Assembly: GCF_000701905.1 (NCBI RefSeq)
Contig: NZ_JNKC01000001.1
Location: 620,001 to 684,000, forward strand
Source of the DNA: Proteiniclasticum ruminis DSM 24773
GTDB taxonomy: Bacteria; Bacillota; Clostridia; Clostridiales; Clostridiaceae
Reading direction: 5' to 3'
Length of the DNA stretch: 64,000 bases
A model generated the notes under the pieces. The model saw nothing but the letters and a program-made list of their open reading frames with translations, did not search any database and was not told where the DNA came from. Shown here piece after piece: positions 42,142 to 50,704 of this stretch. The position numbers were made by a program, and so were the translations under genes. How positions within the stretch are numbered: position 1 is the stretch's first letter; the number at the start of each line of letters is the position of its first letter.

Positions 42142-43020
42142 CTACACTACTTCATACTGCTTCAAAACCTCATAAAGCTCTTCCCTATGATGTGTTTCCA
42201 GCCCTACCAGAGGAAGTCTAAACTCTGGATTGCCAAATCCCATGAATGCCAGAGCTTCCTTCACAGGTACGGGGTTTGTTTCCATGAAGAGAGCCTCGAT
42301 GAGTCTCTCTGCTTTTTTCTGAAGAGTCCTTGCTTCCTCTTTTTTACCCTCTAGAGATCCAGATACCAGAGTATGTGTAAGGCGAGGCATCACATTGGAG
42401 AGCACTGAAATGACTCCATGGGCACCTCTCTCCATGAACTCAGCAATCTCCGGATCATTGCCCGTGTAGATTCTAAATCCTTCGGGCACATTTCCTTTCA
42501 GCATCTCCACTCGTTGAGGCATTCCCGATGCTTCTTTCAGTCCTGTGATATTTGGGATCTTAGAAAGTGCGATGACGGTTTCCGGCAAAAGGTCCACGGA
42601 CGTTCTTCCTGGAACGTTATAGAGGATCACTGGAAGAGACACTGCTTCTGCAATGGCCTCATAATGGGCATACAGTCCTCTTTGACTGGGTTTATTGTAA
42701 TATGGTGTCACCACAAGAAGTCCGTCGGCACCAAGGGCTTCCGCATCCTTTGATAATAGAATGCTGTCACTGGTGCTGTTTGTTCCTGTACCCGCAATGA
42801 CAGGCACTCTGCCCTTCACCGTCGTTAGGGCAAAATCCAGCAGACTCTTTTTCTCCTCTCTGGACAATGTCGGAGACTCTCCTGTGGTGCCTGAGATGAT
42901 GATCGCATCTATGCTCTCTTCAATCTGCCAGTTTATGAGCCTCTCCAAGGTCACATAATCGATCTCTCCTCCTGAAAAAGGAGTAATAAGGGCTGTTCCT
43001 GCTCCAATAAATAAACTCAT
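42142..43020 (-). CDS. dapA: 4-hydroxy-tetrahydrodipicolinate synthase
   Basis: 292 residues from ATG 43020; the frame opens well upstream, but GGGAGGAGAG sits just before this ATG and it overlaps the asd stop by four bases (ATGA). Condenses pyruvate with aspartate semialdehyde. The Schiff-base Lys is in GLKEASGMP, the catalytic Tyr in VILYNVPGRT, and the substrate motif is GTTGESPTL. A second DapA-family gene at 50705-51601 belongs to sugar-acid catabolism and differs at these sites. Confidence 0.95.
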   Translation of the reverse strand: MSLFIGAGTALITPFSGGEIDYVTLERLINWQIEESIDAIIISGTTGESPTLSREEKKSLLDFALTTVKGRVPVIAGTGTNSTSDSILLSKDAEALGADGLLVVTPYYNKPSQRGLYAHYEAIAEAVSLPVILYNVPGRTSVDLLPETVIALSKIPNITGLKEASGMPQRVEMLKGNVPEGFRIYTGNDPEIAEFMERGAHGVISVLSNVMPRLTHTLVSGSLEGKKEEARTLQKKAERLIEALFMETNPVPVKEALAFMGFGNPEFRLPLVGLETHHREELYEVLKQYEVV

Positions 43021-44003
43021 GATCTCTCCTCCCATACTATCTTCAGTATCTGCAGCGCGTTGGTGGCAGCGCCTTTTCTCACATTGTCCGCCACACACCA
43101 GAAATGGAGACTTTTTCCCATGCTTTCATCCTGCCTGAGCCGTCCCACCAGAACCTCGTCTCCTCCATTGGCGTCTTCCGCCACAGGATATCCATCTTCA
43201 TAGAAAATTATCCCATCTGCTCTTTGAAAAGCTCTTTTTAAAACCTCAAGATCCAGATCTTTTTCACAAGTAACATTCACCGCTACGCTATGCCCATTTT
43301 CCACAGGCACCCGGACACAGGTCGCTGTAACCGGAAGCTTTGGCAGCTCCAGTATCTTTCTTGTTTCTTCTATCATCTTCACTTCTTCTTTGGTATACCC
43401 ATCTGCAAGGAACTCATCAATTTGAGGAATGCAGTTTCCCGCAATGCTTCTTGGATAGAAAGAAGGTGCTTCCCCCTTCAGAGTTCTTTTCAGATCTTCC
43501 ACACCCTTCTGCCCCGAACCGGATACTGCCTGGTAGGTGGTGTAGGAGACTCTCCTCAGTCCAAAGAGATCTTTCACTACTTTCAGAGGCAGAACCGACT
43601 GAATGGTGCTGCAGTTGGGATTGGCGATGAGAAGTTGTCCCATGGCCTCCTTCGGATTCACTTCAGGTACTACCAGGGGCACATCCTTTTCCATACGGAA
43701 TGCGCTGGAGTTGTCGATGACCTGGATCCCCCTGTCTCTAAACAGCGGGGCAAAGGCTTTACTGATATCTCCTCCTGCGGAAAACAGTGCGTACTGAAAT
43801 CTCTTCTCATCGATGGCTTCCTCTGTGAGTTCCTCCACTACAAGGATCCTCTCCCCACATGGAAGCTTTTTTCCTTTAGAAGCATGGGAAGAAAATAAAA
43901 CCACTTCTCCCAGAGGCAGCCCCATGGAAGGAAGCACCTGAAGAAATGTCCTTCCCACCCTTCCCGTGGCACCAACAATGGCAATATTAAGCTTACTCAA
44001 CAT
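43017..44003 (-). CDS. asd: Aspartate-semialdehyde dehydrogenase
   Basis: 328 residues. NADP site AIVGATGRVGRTFL, active Cys in LIANPNCSTIQ, SYTTYQAVSGSGQKG and the catalytic His in VRVPVENGHSVAVNV. Reduces aspartyl phosphate to aspartate semialdehyde, the branch point to lysine, methionine and threonine. The start overlaps the end of dapF by 11 bases. With this enzyme inside a lysine-controlled operon, methionine and threonine supply would also fall when lysine is high unless another copy exists elsewhere. Confidence 0.95.
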   Translation of the reverse strand: MLSKLNIAIVGATGRVGRTFLQVLPSMGLPLGEVVLFSSHASKGKKLPCGERILVVEELTEEAIDEKRFQYALFSAGGDISKAFAPLFRDRGIQVIDNSSAFRMEKDVPLVVPEVNPKEAMGQLLIANPNCSTIQSVLPLKVVKDLFGLRRVSYTTYQAVSGSGQKGVEDLKRTLKGEAPSFYPRSIAGNCIPQIDEFLADGYTKEEVKMIEETRKILELPKLPVTATCVRVPVENGHSVAVNVTCEKDLDLEVLKRAFQRADGIIFYEDGYPVAEDANGGDEVLVGRLRQDESMGKSLHFWCVADNVRKGAATNALQILKIVWEERS

Positions 44004-44802
44004 ACATCACTCCTTCGGCGATCTTCACTGAGGGACCAGTGAGATGCACTTTCTCATCCAGGCTCACCCAAAGGTCTCCACCTGGCACCCTTATTGAAAT
44101 ATTCTTTGGAAAGCCCTCCACAAGGTTTGCCATGTAGGCGGAAGCCATGGCCCCGGTACCGCAGGATAAAGTGAACCCCACACCCCGCTCATAGGTTCTC
44201 ACATGGAGACCTGCCTCTCCTGTGCTCTTCACAAAATTCACGTTGATTCTTTCCGGGAAAAGTTCATGATGGCAAAGCTCTTTGGCCTCTTCTTCTGACA
44301 CCTCTTTGTCTGTAAAGACCACTCCATGGAGCGTGCCCAGAAAAAGTGCATAGAGCTCATAGTCGTTTCCGCGAACTGTTAAGGACCTTGCCTCACCAAG
44401 TCTGATTTTCTCGACGGCATGAGGATAGAAGAGCCTTTCTAATGGCAGTTCCATGGAAACTGTTATATTCTCATAGGAACTCCCCATTTGGACTGACATT
44501 TCTCCACCGAGGGTTTCCACGGTGAAGGATCTTTTCCTTTCCAGCCCCTCCTCGTGAACAAATCGCGCAAAGCACCGTAATCCATTGCCGCACATAGGCG
44601 CTTCGCTTCCATCCTGATTGTAGTACTGCATTCTCATGTCCTGGGTCTTGGAATAACTGGCTACAATGAGCCCATCTGCGCCAATCCCATAGTTTCTGTG
44701 ACACATCTTCCTAGCCAGGGCACTATAGTCTTCCCCATAGGTGTCTTCCTCCTTCAGAAGGATGAAATCATTACCTGTACCGTGATATTTGACAAATCTC
44801 AT
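43993..44802 (-). CDS. dapF: Diaminopimelate epimerase
   Basis: 269 residues. Both catalytic cysteines are present in mirror-related motifs, MCGNGLRCFARF and LSCGTGAMASA; the opening KYHGTGNDFILL is standard. Interconverts LL- and meso-diaminopimelate, feeding both LysA and peptidoglycan synthesis. Lies between lysC and asd; GGGGATTTTATT precedes its ATG. Confidence 0.96.
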   Translation of the reverse strand: MRFVKYHGTGNDFILLKEEDTYGEDYSALARKMCHRNYGIGADGLIVASYSKTQDMRMQYYNQDGSEAPMCGNGLRCFARFVHEEGLERKRSFTVETLGGEMSVQMGSSYENITVSMELPLERLFYPHAVEKIRLGEARSLTVRGNDYELYALFLGTLHGVVFTDKEVSEEEAKELCHHELFPERINVNFVKSTGEAGLHVRTYERGVGFTLSCGTGAMASAYMANLVEGFPKNISIRVPGGDLWVSLDEKVHLTGPSVKIAEGVMYVE

Positions 44803-44814
44803 AATAAAATCCCC

Positions 44815-46017
44815 CTATAGATGAAAGGCATCCGCGATGAGCTGAACCGCCTGGTCTTTGTACTTCTTTTCCAAAGTGTAGGAGATGGAGATCTCTGAAG
44901 TGGTGACCTGAAGAAAAGTGATGGCATTTTCCGAGAACAGTTCAAAGAGCCTTGCCGCCACACCACTCTGAGTTCTCATGCCGGAACCCACCACCGAGAG
45001 CTTCAGGATATCCGCCCGAATGGAGAGCTCCACCCCCTCCATGGAGGAGAGAAGTTCTGTCAGAAGGGTTCTGACCACGGGCTCTTCTTCCGCTGATGCC
45101 GTAAAGGACACCGAAACGCTCCCATCAGGTAAAGGACTCTGAGAGATCATATCCACATTGATCTCCTCCTTGGCCAGTTTACTGAAAATCTTTGCAGTAT
45201 TTTCACTGACATTTTTTAATGGATGGATGGTCACCATCATGATATTTTCCAGCACCGATACTCCGGTGATGCTTCGTTCTTCCACACTATTCTCTCCTTC
45301 TTGTATCACTGTTCCGGGCTTTCCTTCGGAAGAGCTTCCCACATAAAGCCTGACGCCATAATGATGAGCAATATCCACAGACCTTGGTTCCATGACCTTG
45401 GCCCCGAGAAAAGCCATTTCTTTCATTTCCTCATAGGTGATGCTGGCAAGCCTTCTGGCCTTGGGATAGATTCTGGGATCCACACCATAGATGCCATCCA
45501 CATCTGTATATATTTCACAGGGACAGGAGAGCTTGGCTGCCAGGGCCACCGCCGTGGTATCCGATCCTCCTCGCCCGAGGGTGGTGATTTCGCCTTCCCG
45601 GTTATATCCCTGAAACCCTGCCACCACTACTACCTTTCCTTGAGACAGGTGCTTTTCAATGACTCCTATGTCTATGTCTTTGATCTTGTTTCTTGTATGA
45701 AGACCCTCCGTCAGAATTCCAGCCTGGTATCCCGTAAGAGATACCGCTTCTTGTCCTTCTGCTTCAAGAATCATGGTGAGCAGGGCGATGGAGACCTGCT
45801 CCCCTGTGGAGAGCATCATATCCATTTCTCTTTTGGATGGATTCTGTGCAGCTTCCCGGGCCATGGACAGCAGTGCATTGGTGGTTTTGCCCATGGCGGA
45901 CACCACCACCACAAGCTCTTCCCCAGAAATACTTCGATTACGAAGATATCTGGCAATGGTTTTCATTTTTTCTATATCGGCTACAGAAGAGCCGCCAAAT
46001 TTAACAACAGATCGCAT
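44815..46017 (-). CDS. lysC: Aspartate kinase
   Basis: 400 residues from ATG 46017, placed by TAGGAGGCATGGT and the family start MRSVVKFGGSSVAD. The catalytic domain includes AGFQGYNREGEITTLGRGGSDTTAVALA, and the C-terminus has two ACT domains (about 250-400) for amino-acid feedback. Monofunctional, without a homoserine dehydrogenase part. First committed step of the pathway. Feedback by lysine is likely from the context, in addition to riboswitch control. Confidence 0.95.
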   Translation of the reverse strand: MRSVVKFGGSSVADIEKMKTIARYLRNRSISGEELVVVVSAMGKTTNALLSMAREAAQNPSKREMDMMLSTGEQVSIALLTMILEAEGQEAVSLTGYQAGILTEGLHTRNKIKDIDIGVIEKHLSQGKVVVVAGFQGYNREGEITTLGRGGSDTTAVALAAKLSCPCEIYTDVDGIYGVDPRIYPKARRLASITYEEMKEMAFLGAKVMEPRSVDIAHHYGVRLYVGSSSEGKPGTVIQEGENSVEERSITGVSVLENIMMVTIHPLKNVSENTAKIFSKLAKEEINVDMISQSPLPDGSVSVSFTASAEEEPVVRTLLTELLSSMEGVELSIRADILKLSVVGSGMRTQSGVAARLFELFSENAITFLQVTTSEISISYTLEKKYKDQAVQLIADAFHL

Positions 46018-46027
46018 ACCATGCCTC

Positions 46028-47317
46028 CTACAGATCATTTCTAATGAGGTCTTCATAGGTTTCCCGCCGGACCACAAGCCTGGAGCCTCCATCTTTGACA
46101 AATACCACTGGAGGCTTTGTCAGCCTGTTGTAGTTTGAAGCCATGGAGTAGTGATAAGCCCCTGTGGAGAACACCGCCAGGAGTTCTCCAGGCCTTGGAA
46201 GAGGGAGCCGAACCTCCTTCACGAGAATATCTCCGGACTCGCAGGCCTTCCCTGTGACACGGAAAGTATCAGATTGCGGATCCATCATGCGCCCCGTGAG
46301 CTTTGCGGTGTATCTGGCATCATAGAGAGCCGTGCGGATATGGTCTGCCATGCTGCCGTCCACAAACACATAGTGCATCCCGCCAAAGGTTTTCTTCACA
46401 CTGCCCACCTCATAGAGTGTAATCCCTGCAGTGGCTGTGATGGCTCTTCCCGGTTCAATCATAATCTTCACCGGCAGAAGATTTTCTTTCTCCAGCAAGG
46501 TATACAGCTGCGCCAAAAGCTTTTCAAACAGCTTATTCAGATTAAGAGGCTCATCTCCCTGCACATAATGTACGCCAAATCCTCCACCAAGATTCAGCTC
46601 TCTCACCTGAACGCCTTTTTCCGAAAGAGTTCTCATGTACTCCACCATGGTCTTTGCAGCTTTCAGAAAAGACTCTTCTTCAAAGATCTGAGAACCGATA
46701 TGACAGTGGAGACCCCGAAAATCAAAACGACGATCAGATGCCATCTTCTTTATGAAATCTGCGGTTGCTTCATCAAAAATACTGAGACCAAACTTGCTGT
46801 CGTTTTTTGTGGTGCTGATGTATTCGTGGGTATGCGCTTCAATCCCCGGATTTACACGAAGCAGGATTCTTTGAGGTCTTCTATCTCCTTTTAGGAGCAG
46901 TGCGATTCTCTGAAACTCCAGCTCATGGTCCACAATGAAGGTGCCGATGCCTTCCTTCAGGGCATAGGCAATTTCCTCCGGAGATTTGTTGTTTCCATGG
47001 AAATAGATCCTCTCCCTTGGAAAATCCTCCTTTGCAGCCGTATAGAGTTCTCCTCCTGACACCACATCCAATGAAAGACCTGAGTCTTTGAGAAGCCGCA
47101 CCATGGCACGGTTCATAAAGGCTTTCGAGGCATAGATTACCTCTGTGTCCAGCCTCTCATGCCGAAAAGACTCCTGAAAAAGGCGCATATTTTCTGTCAG
47201 CGCTTGTTCATCCATGACATAGAGGGGGGTCCCGTAGGTTTCTTTCAGCTCCTCCATGGATACGCCACCCATATAGAACTGGTTATTTCTGATTTCCTGT
47301 GTACCAAAAAGCTGCAT
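46028..47317 (-). CDS. lysA: Diaminopimelate decarboxylase
   Basis: 429 residues from ATG 47317 after TTAGGAGGAAAAACG; an in-frame extension upstream overlaps the riboswitch and is not real. Fold type III PLP enzyme: PLP Lys in VIYASKAFMNRAMVRLL, HCHIGSQIFE, LNLGGGFGVHYVQGD, EPGRAI and the C-terminal GKACESGDIL with the catalytic Cys. Decarboxylates meso-diaminopimelate to lysine. First gene after the lysine riboswitch and therefore the most directly controlled. Having lysA lead the operon while the early steps follow is an unusual order. Confidence 0.96.
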   Translation of the reverse strand: MQLFGTQEIRNNQFYMGGVSMEELKETYGTPLYVMDEQALTENMRLFQESFRHERLDTEVIYASKAFMNRAMVRLLKDSGLSLDVVSGGELYTAAKEDFPRERIYFHGNNKSPEEIAYALKEGIGTFIVDHELEFQRIALLLKGDRRPQRILLRVNPGIEAHTHEYISTTKNDSKFGLSIFDEATADFIKKMASDRRFDFRGLHCHIGSQIFEEESFLKAAKTMVEYMRTLSEKGVQVRELNLGGGFGVHYVQGDEPLNLNKLFEKLLAQLYTLLEKENLLPVKIMIEPGRAITATAGITLYEVGSVKKTFGGMHYVFVDGSMADHIRTALYDARYTAKLTGRMMDPQSDTFRVTGKACESGDILVKEVRLPLPRPGELLAVFSTGAYHYSMASNYNRLTKPPVVFVKDGGSRLVVRRETYEDLIRNDL

Positions 47318-47327
47318 CGTTTTTCCT

Positions 47328-47365
47328 CCTAAAAATAAAATGACCGTGAGCGAATGCTCACGGTC
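47328..47365 (-). terminator. Riboswitch-controlled terminator before lysA
   Basis: Perfect 10-pair stem GACCGTGAGC/GCTCACGGTC with a 4-base loop, followed on the minus strand by ATTTTATTTTTA. It lies between the L-box aptamer and the lysA ribosome binding site, so it is the off-state terminator. Confidence 0.93.
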
Positions 47366-47392
47366 ACGAAAAAACCTGCAATCGCCCTGCCT

Positions 47393-47537
47393 TGTGAATG
47401 CGCACTTCCAAACCATTGGGCAACGGTAGGGAAACAGTCCCATACTTCTTCAGCATGGACCCAGTACAGTGTACTTCGGCGTCAGCCCCTTTCCCGGATC
47501 TTCCGGTACTCTTGACATGACGCAGCCTCAATTCACA
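47393..47537 (-). ncRNA. L-box lysine riboswitch aptamer
   Basis: Minus-strand RNA leader of lysA. The closing stem P1 is TGTGAAT (from 47537) with ATTCACA (ending 47393). Inside are the conserved L-box blocks in order: GAGGCTGCG, TCAAGAGTA, GGAAAGGGGCTGACGCCGAAG, a TGCTGAAGAAGTATGGGACTG segment and GTGCGC next to P1. Lysine binding should stabilise P1 and let the terminator at 47328-47365 form, ending transcription before lysA. Identification rests on recalled consensus blocks, not a covariance search. Confidence 0.9.
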
Positions 47538-47561
47538 GAGCTTCTAAATTAAATTATTGTT

Positions 47562-47590
47562 ATCTTACCTGTATTTATGCAAACTGTCAA
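47562..47590 (-). promoter_or_regulatory. Sigma-A promoter of the lysine operon
   Basis: On the minus strand TTGACA (47590-47585) and TAAGAT (47567-47562) are spaced 17 bases. Transcription would start near 47555, about 20 bases before the L-box P1 stem. Confidence 0.88.
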
Positions 47591-47799
47591 AGAAAAATGC
47601 ACTTTTTTCTGCATAATTATGAATTTGCTAAATTGTCTTTCAATGTGTAGCCATGTAAACAATTATATGCGTGAAAAACTTTCAGAAAATACAATACAAG
47701 TGTACATGAATTCCGTATACTGTTGTTATGTACTATTCCCTCGTGGCCTATTTGCAGAAATGTGGATTCTGAACATAAAGATTGAAAGGATGATGCCCT

Positions 47800-48783
47800 A
47801 TGAGTCTACTCCTCACGCCCCTCCCCACTCTAAAATTCACCCTGAAGAACAGGCTGACACTGCCGCCCATGGCCACGGCCAAGGCGAAGGCCGATGGTTC
47901 CATGAGTGAAGAGATTCTTGCCTATTATGACGAAAAAACACAAGATCAGAACCTGGGGCTTGTGATCGTGGAGCACAGCTTCATTTCTGAAGAAGGCCGT
48001 GCCAATAAAAATCAGCTTTCCGCCTCCAAGGACCATCATGTGGAAGGTCTAAGAGCACTTTCGGATCTTCTTAGAAAAAATGGAGCTTTCTCCTGCCTTC
48101 AGATCAATCATGCCGGGATGTATGCAAGACCCAGCGACGCATCTGTGGTGCCCTTTGGGGTATCCAGTCATCCGGAGAAGGAAGTGCGGGTGATGACGGA
48201 TGAAGACATAAAGAAAGTGATTTCAGATTTCAGTGCTGCTGCCAGAAGAGCAAAAGAAGCCGGATTTGATGCAGTGGAAATCCATTCCGCCCACGGATAT
48301 CTTCTCAATCAGTTCTACTCTCCTCTGACCAATAAAAGAACCGATGCCTTTGGCGGATCTCTTGAAAACAGGAGAAGGATCCACCGGGAAGTGCTGAGGG
48401 CTGTCCGCGAGGCTGTTGGAGAATCCTACCCCGTCTTTCTAAGGCTGGGGGCTTCTGATTATCAGGAAGGTGGCACAACACTCCTAGACTCTGTGGAAAC
48501 CGCGAAGATTCTGGAAGCAGAGGGACTGGATCTTCTGGATGTCTCTGGAGGGTTTGCAGGATACACCAATCCCCATGAAAACACACAAGGTTATTTCCGT
48601 GACCTTACCGGAGAGCTGAAAAAGCATATCCGAATTCCTGTACTTCTGACGGGAGGGATCACCGATCTTTATGCTGCTGAAGAACTCCTTTTAAAAGGAG
48701 AATCCGATCTCATCGGTATCGGTAGAGCCATCTACAAGGATTCTGGGTTCTTAAGAAAAGAGCTGGAACGTTTAAGGAGCTGA
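47800..48783 (+). CDS. Old-yellow-enzyme family NADH:flavin oxidoreductase
   Basis: 327 residues; FMN TIM barrel. Recognised by LPPMATAKA near the start, LQINHAGMYA, the signature FDAVEIHSAHGYLLNQFYSPLTNKRTD with FGGSLENRRR, and the phosphate-binding LLTGGIT...GIGRAIYKD. It is a single-domain form, without the Fe-S and FAD modules of 2,4-dienoyl-CoA or bile-acid reductases, and resembles YqjM-type ene reductases that reduce activated C=C bonds. The ATG has AAAGGATG upstream. The following acetyltransferase gene starts five bases after the stop. Confidence 0.9.
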   Translation: MSLLLTPLPTLKFTLKNRLTLPPMATAKAKADGSMSEEILAYYDEKTQDQNLGLVIVEHSFISEEGRANKNQLSASKDHHVEGLRALSDLLRKNGAFSCLQINHAGMYARPSDASVVPFGVSSHPEKEVRVMTDEDIKKVISDFSAAARRAKEAGFDAVEIHSAHGYLLNQFYSPLTNKRTDAFGGSLENRRRIHREVLRAVREAVGESYPVFLRLGASDYQEGGTTLLDSVETAKILEAEGLDLLDVSGGFAGYTNPHENTQGYFRDLTGELKKHIRIPVLLTGGITDLYAAEELLLKGESDLIGIGRAIYKDSGFLRKELERLRS

Positions 48784-48787
48784 TGAA

Positions 48788-49354
48788 TTGACTGAGGGTA
48801 AAAATCTATATAAACCAAAGGAACGTCTTCTAAAAAACGGAGAACTCCTGACCATCCGAACACCTGAAGCACAAGATGCAAAGAGTATGATCTCCTACCT
48901 GAACCAAGTGGGGGGAGAAAGCGACAATCTGCTTTTTGGCGAAAATGAGTTTCCACTGACGGTGGAGCAGGAAACTTCCTATCTCAAGAGCCTTGAAAGC
49001 CAGTCCGGTACACTGATGCTCCTGGGCCTTTTGGATTCTGAGATTGTTTCCGTGGCACAGATCAGCAGCTTACCAAGAAAAAGAATTGCTCATAATGCCG
49101 AGATTGCCCTCTCTGTGAAAAAAGCCCATTGGCAGAAAGGTATAGGCCGTCATGTGATGGAAGAGCTTCTCACCTTTGCAAAAAACTCAGGCACCATCCG
49201 CACTGTGAGCCTTGGCGTCAAAGCAGACAACGAAACCGCCATTCGTCTTTATGAGAAGCTGGGGTTTGAGAAGATCGGTGTCCATAAAGACTATTTCCTC
49301 ATACGGGGTGAATACTTCGATGAACTGCTCATGGATCTTCGCATTTCGGAGTAG
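48788..49354 (+). CDS. GNAT-family N-acetyltransferase
   Basis: 188 residues from a TTG start; AAGGAG formed by the end of the upstream gene lies seven bases before it, so the two are translationally coupled. GNAT motif A is KKAHWQKGIGRHVMEELLTFA; motif B is VKADNETAIRLYEKLGFEKIGVHKDYF, the form found in RimI/RimJ-like and SpeG-like enzymes. Acceptor unknown. Confidence 0.85.
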   Translation: MTEGKNLYKPKERLLKNGELLTIRTPEAQDAKSMISYLNQVGGESDNLLFGENEFPLTVEQETSYLKSLESQSGTLMLLGLLDSEIVSVAQISSLPRKRIAHNAEIALSVKKAHWQKGIGRHVMEELLTFAKNSGTIRTVSLGVKADNETAIRLYEKLGFEKIGVHKDYFLIRGEYFDELLMDLRISE

Positions 49355-49383
49355 TGGAAAAAAAGCGCTAAATGATTGAAAAG

Positions 49384-49421
49384 AAAGAAGCTTATCCATC
49401 TCACTTGGATAAGCTTCTTTC
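49384..49421. terminator. Bidirectional terminator
   Basis: AAAGAAGCTTATCC and GGATAAGCTTCTTT form 14 perfect pairs. It is shared by the converging acetyltransferase and glycerate kinase genes. Confidence 0.92.
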
Positions 49422-49448
49422 TTATGATGACCAATCCGTTAAATAAAT

Positions 49449-50693
49449 CTATTTAACAATCAAAACCATAAGATCATTGACATTAGTGCCAGTTGGACCA
49501 GTTTTAATGAGTCCACCTGCCCTTTCCAGAGCGTGGTAACTGTCGTTATTATCTAGAAAGATTTCAAGTGGTATCCCTGAATCTCTAATTTTTCCTGTGG
49601 TTTCTCCATCCACCATGCCTCCAGCTGCATCAGTAGGACCGTCCGTTCCATCAGAACCAACAGAGAAGAACAGTGTATCTTTCAGCCCTTCGATTCCTTG
49701 TGCACATGAAAGAGCAAGCTCCTGATTTCTTCCTCCAAGCCCATTCCCTTTGACTTTAACAATGGTCTCTCCACCCGCAATGATGGCGCATGGTGCTTTA
49801 AAGGAAGATGATCCATTTCTGATTTCTCTCGCCATTGCACTGAAAAATCGCCCCACCTCTCTCGCTTCGCAATCAATAGTAGATGAAAGAAGGTATGGAG
49901 TATAGCCCTTTTTGGATGCTGCTTCTTCAGCAGCTCTGCAAAGAGCTGTGACACTTCCAGCAATGACCGTTTCACAGTTTCTGATATCTTTTGGTGTCTC
50001 AATTTTTAAGACATCAATTATGTGTGGCTCAACCATGATCTGATACCGCTTGATAATTTCCAATGATTCAGCACTTGTCGAAGAGTCTTTATACGCAGGA
50101 CCAGAAGCGATTGCGTCTAGTCGATCTCCGATAACATCTGAAAGTACAATAGACAATATATTGGTATTACTGCAGTGCTCAGCAAACTTTCCGCCTTTAA
50201 CTTTTGAAAGGTGCTTACGAACTGTGTTTATTTCTACGATATCCGCTCCGCTTTTCAAAAGCTGATCGGTGATATCCATGATTTCTTCCAGTTCCACACC
50301 CTCCATCGGAAGCTCAAAAAGTGCAGATCCTCCTCCTGAGACAAGGAAAACTACATGGTCTTCCTCACCCAGTTTCTCAGTGACTTCAAGAACTTTTTTC
50401 GTCCCTATGACCGAATTATGATCTACGATGGGATGTCCAGCTTCCACAATTTCAAGATTTCCAATAGTTCCTTTGGCATGTCCATATTTTGTAATGACCA
50501 CCCCGCCGGTTACCTGTTCTTCAAGAATTCCATAAGCTGCTTCGGCCATATTGAATGCCGCTTTACCAATAGCAATGATTACGACTTTCCCACCAAAAAC
50601 TCTACCCTCAAGTGCACTGATTACTGCCTCATCAGGTTTCACACTTTGAATCGACTGATCAATGATGCTTCTTGCATCTTTGCTTATATTCAT
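49449..50693 (-). CDS. Glycerate 2-kinase (MOFRL/GckA type)
   Basis: 414 residues. AIGKAAFNMAEAA and the LVSGGGSALFELP glycine-rich loop (N-terminal DUF4147 region), then GGETIVKVKGNGLGGRNQELAL and SVGSDGTDGPTDAAGGMVDG in the MOFRL domain, identify the family. Phosphorylates D-glycerate to 2-phosphoglycerate, the last step of galactarate/glucarate breakdown before glycolysis. It is unrelated to GarK/GlxK kinases but plays the same role. Last gene of the sugar-acid operon, 11 bases after the DapA-like gene. Confidence 0.92.
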   Translation of the reverse strand: MNISKDARSIIDQSIQSVKPDEAVISALEGRVFGGKVVIIAIGKAAFNMAEAAYGILEEQVTGGVVITKYGHAKGTIGNLEIVEAGHPIVDHNSVIGTKKVLEVTEKLGEEDHVVFLVSGGGSALFELPMEGVELEEIMDITDQLLKSGADIVEINTVRKHLSKVKGGKFAEHCSNTNILSIVLSDVIGDRLDAIASGPAYKDSSTSAESLEIIKRYQIMVEPHIIDVLKIETPKDIRNCETVIAGSVTALCRAAEEAASKKGYTPYLLSSTIDCEAREVGRFFSAMAREIRNGSSSFKAPCAIIAGGETIVKVKGNGLGGRNQELALSCAQGIEGLKDTLFFSVGSDGTDGPTDAAGGMVDGETTGKIRDSGIPLEIFLDNNDSYHALERAGGLIKTGPTGTNVNDLMVLIVK

Positions 50694-50704
50694 CTCTTTT
50701 CTCC

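Noticed and set aside
45223-46044. 273-codon plus-strand frame opposite lysC
   Set aside because: lysC on the minus strand carries all aspartate kinase motifs; the antisense product is rich in His and Gly with no recognisable domain.
47318-47443. N-terminal extension of lysA by 42 codons
   Set aside because: It would translate through the riboswitch terminator and part of the L-box region. A strong AGGAGG lies directly before the ATG at 47317, where the family N-terminus begins.
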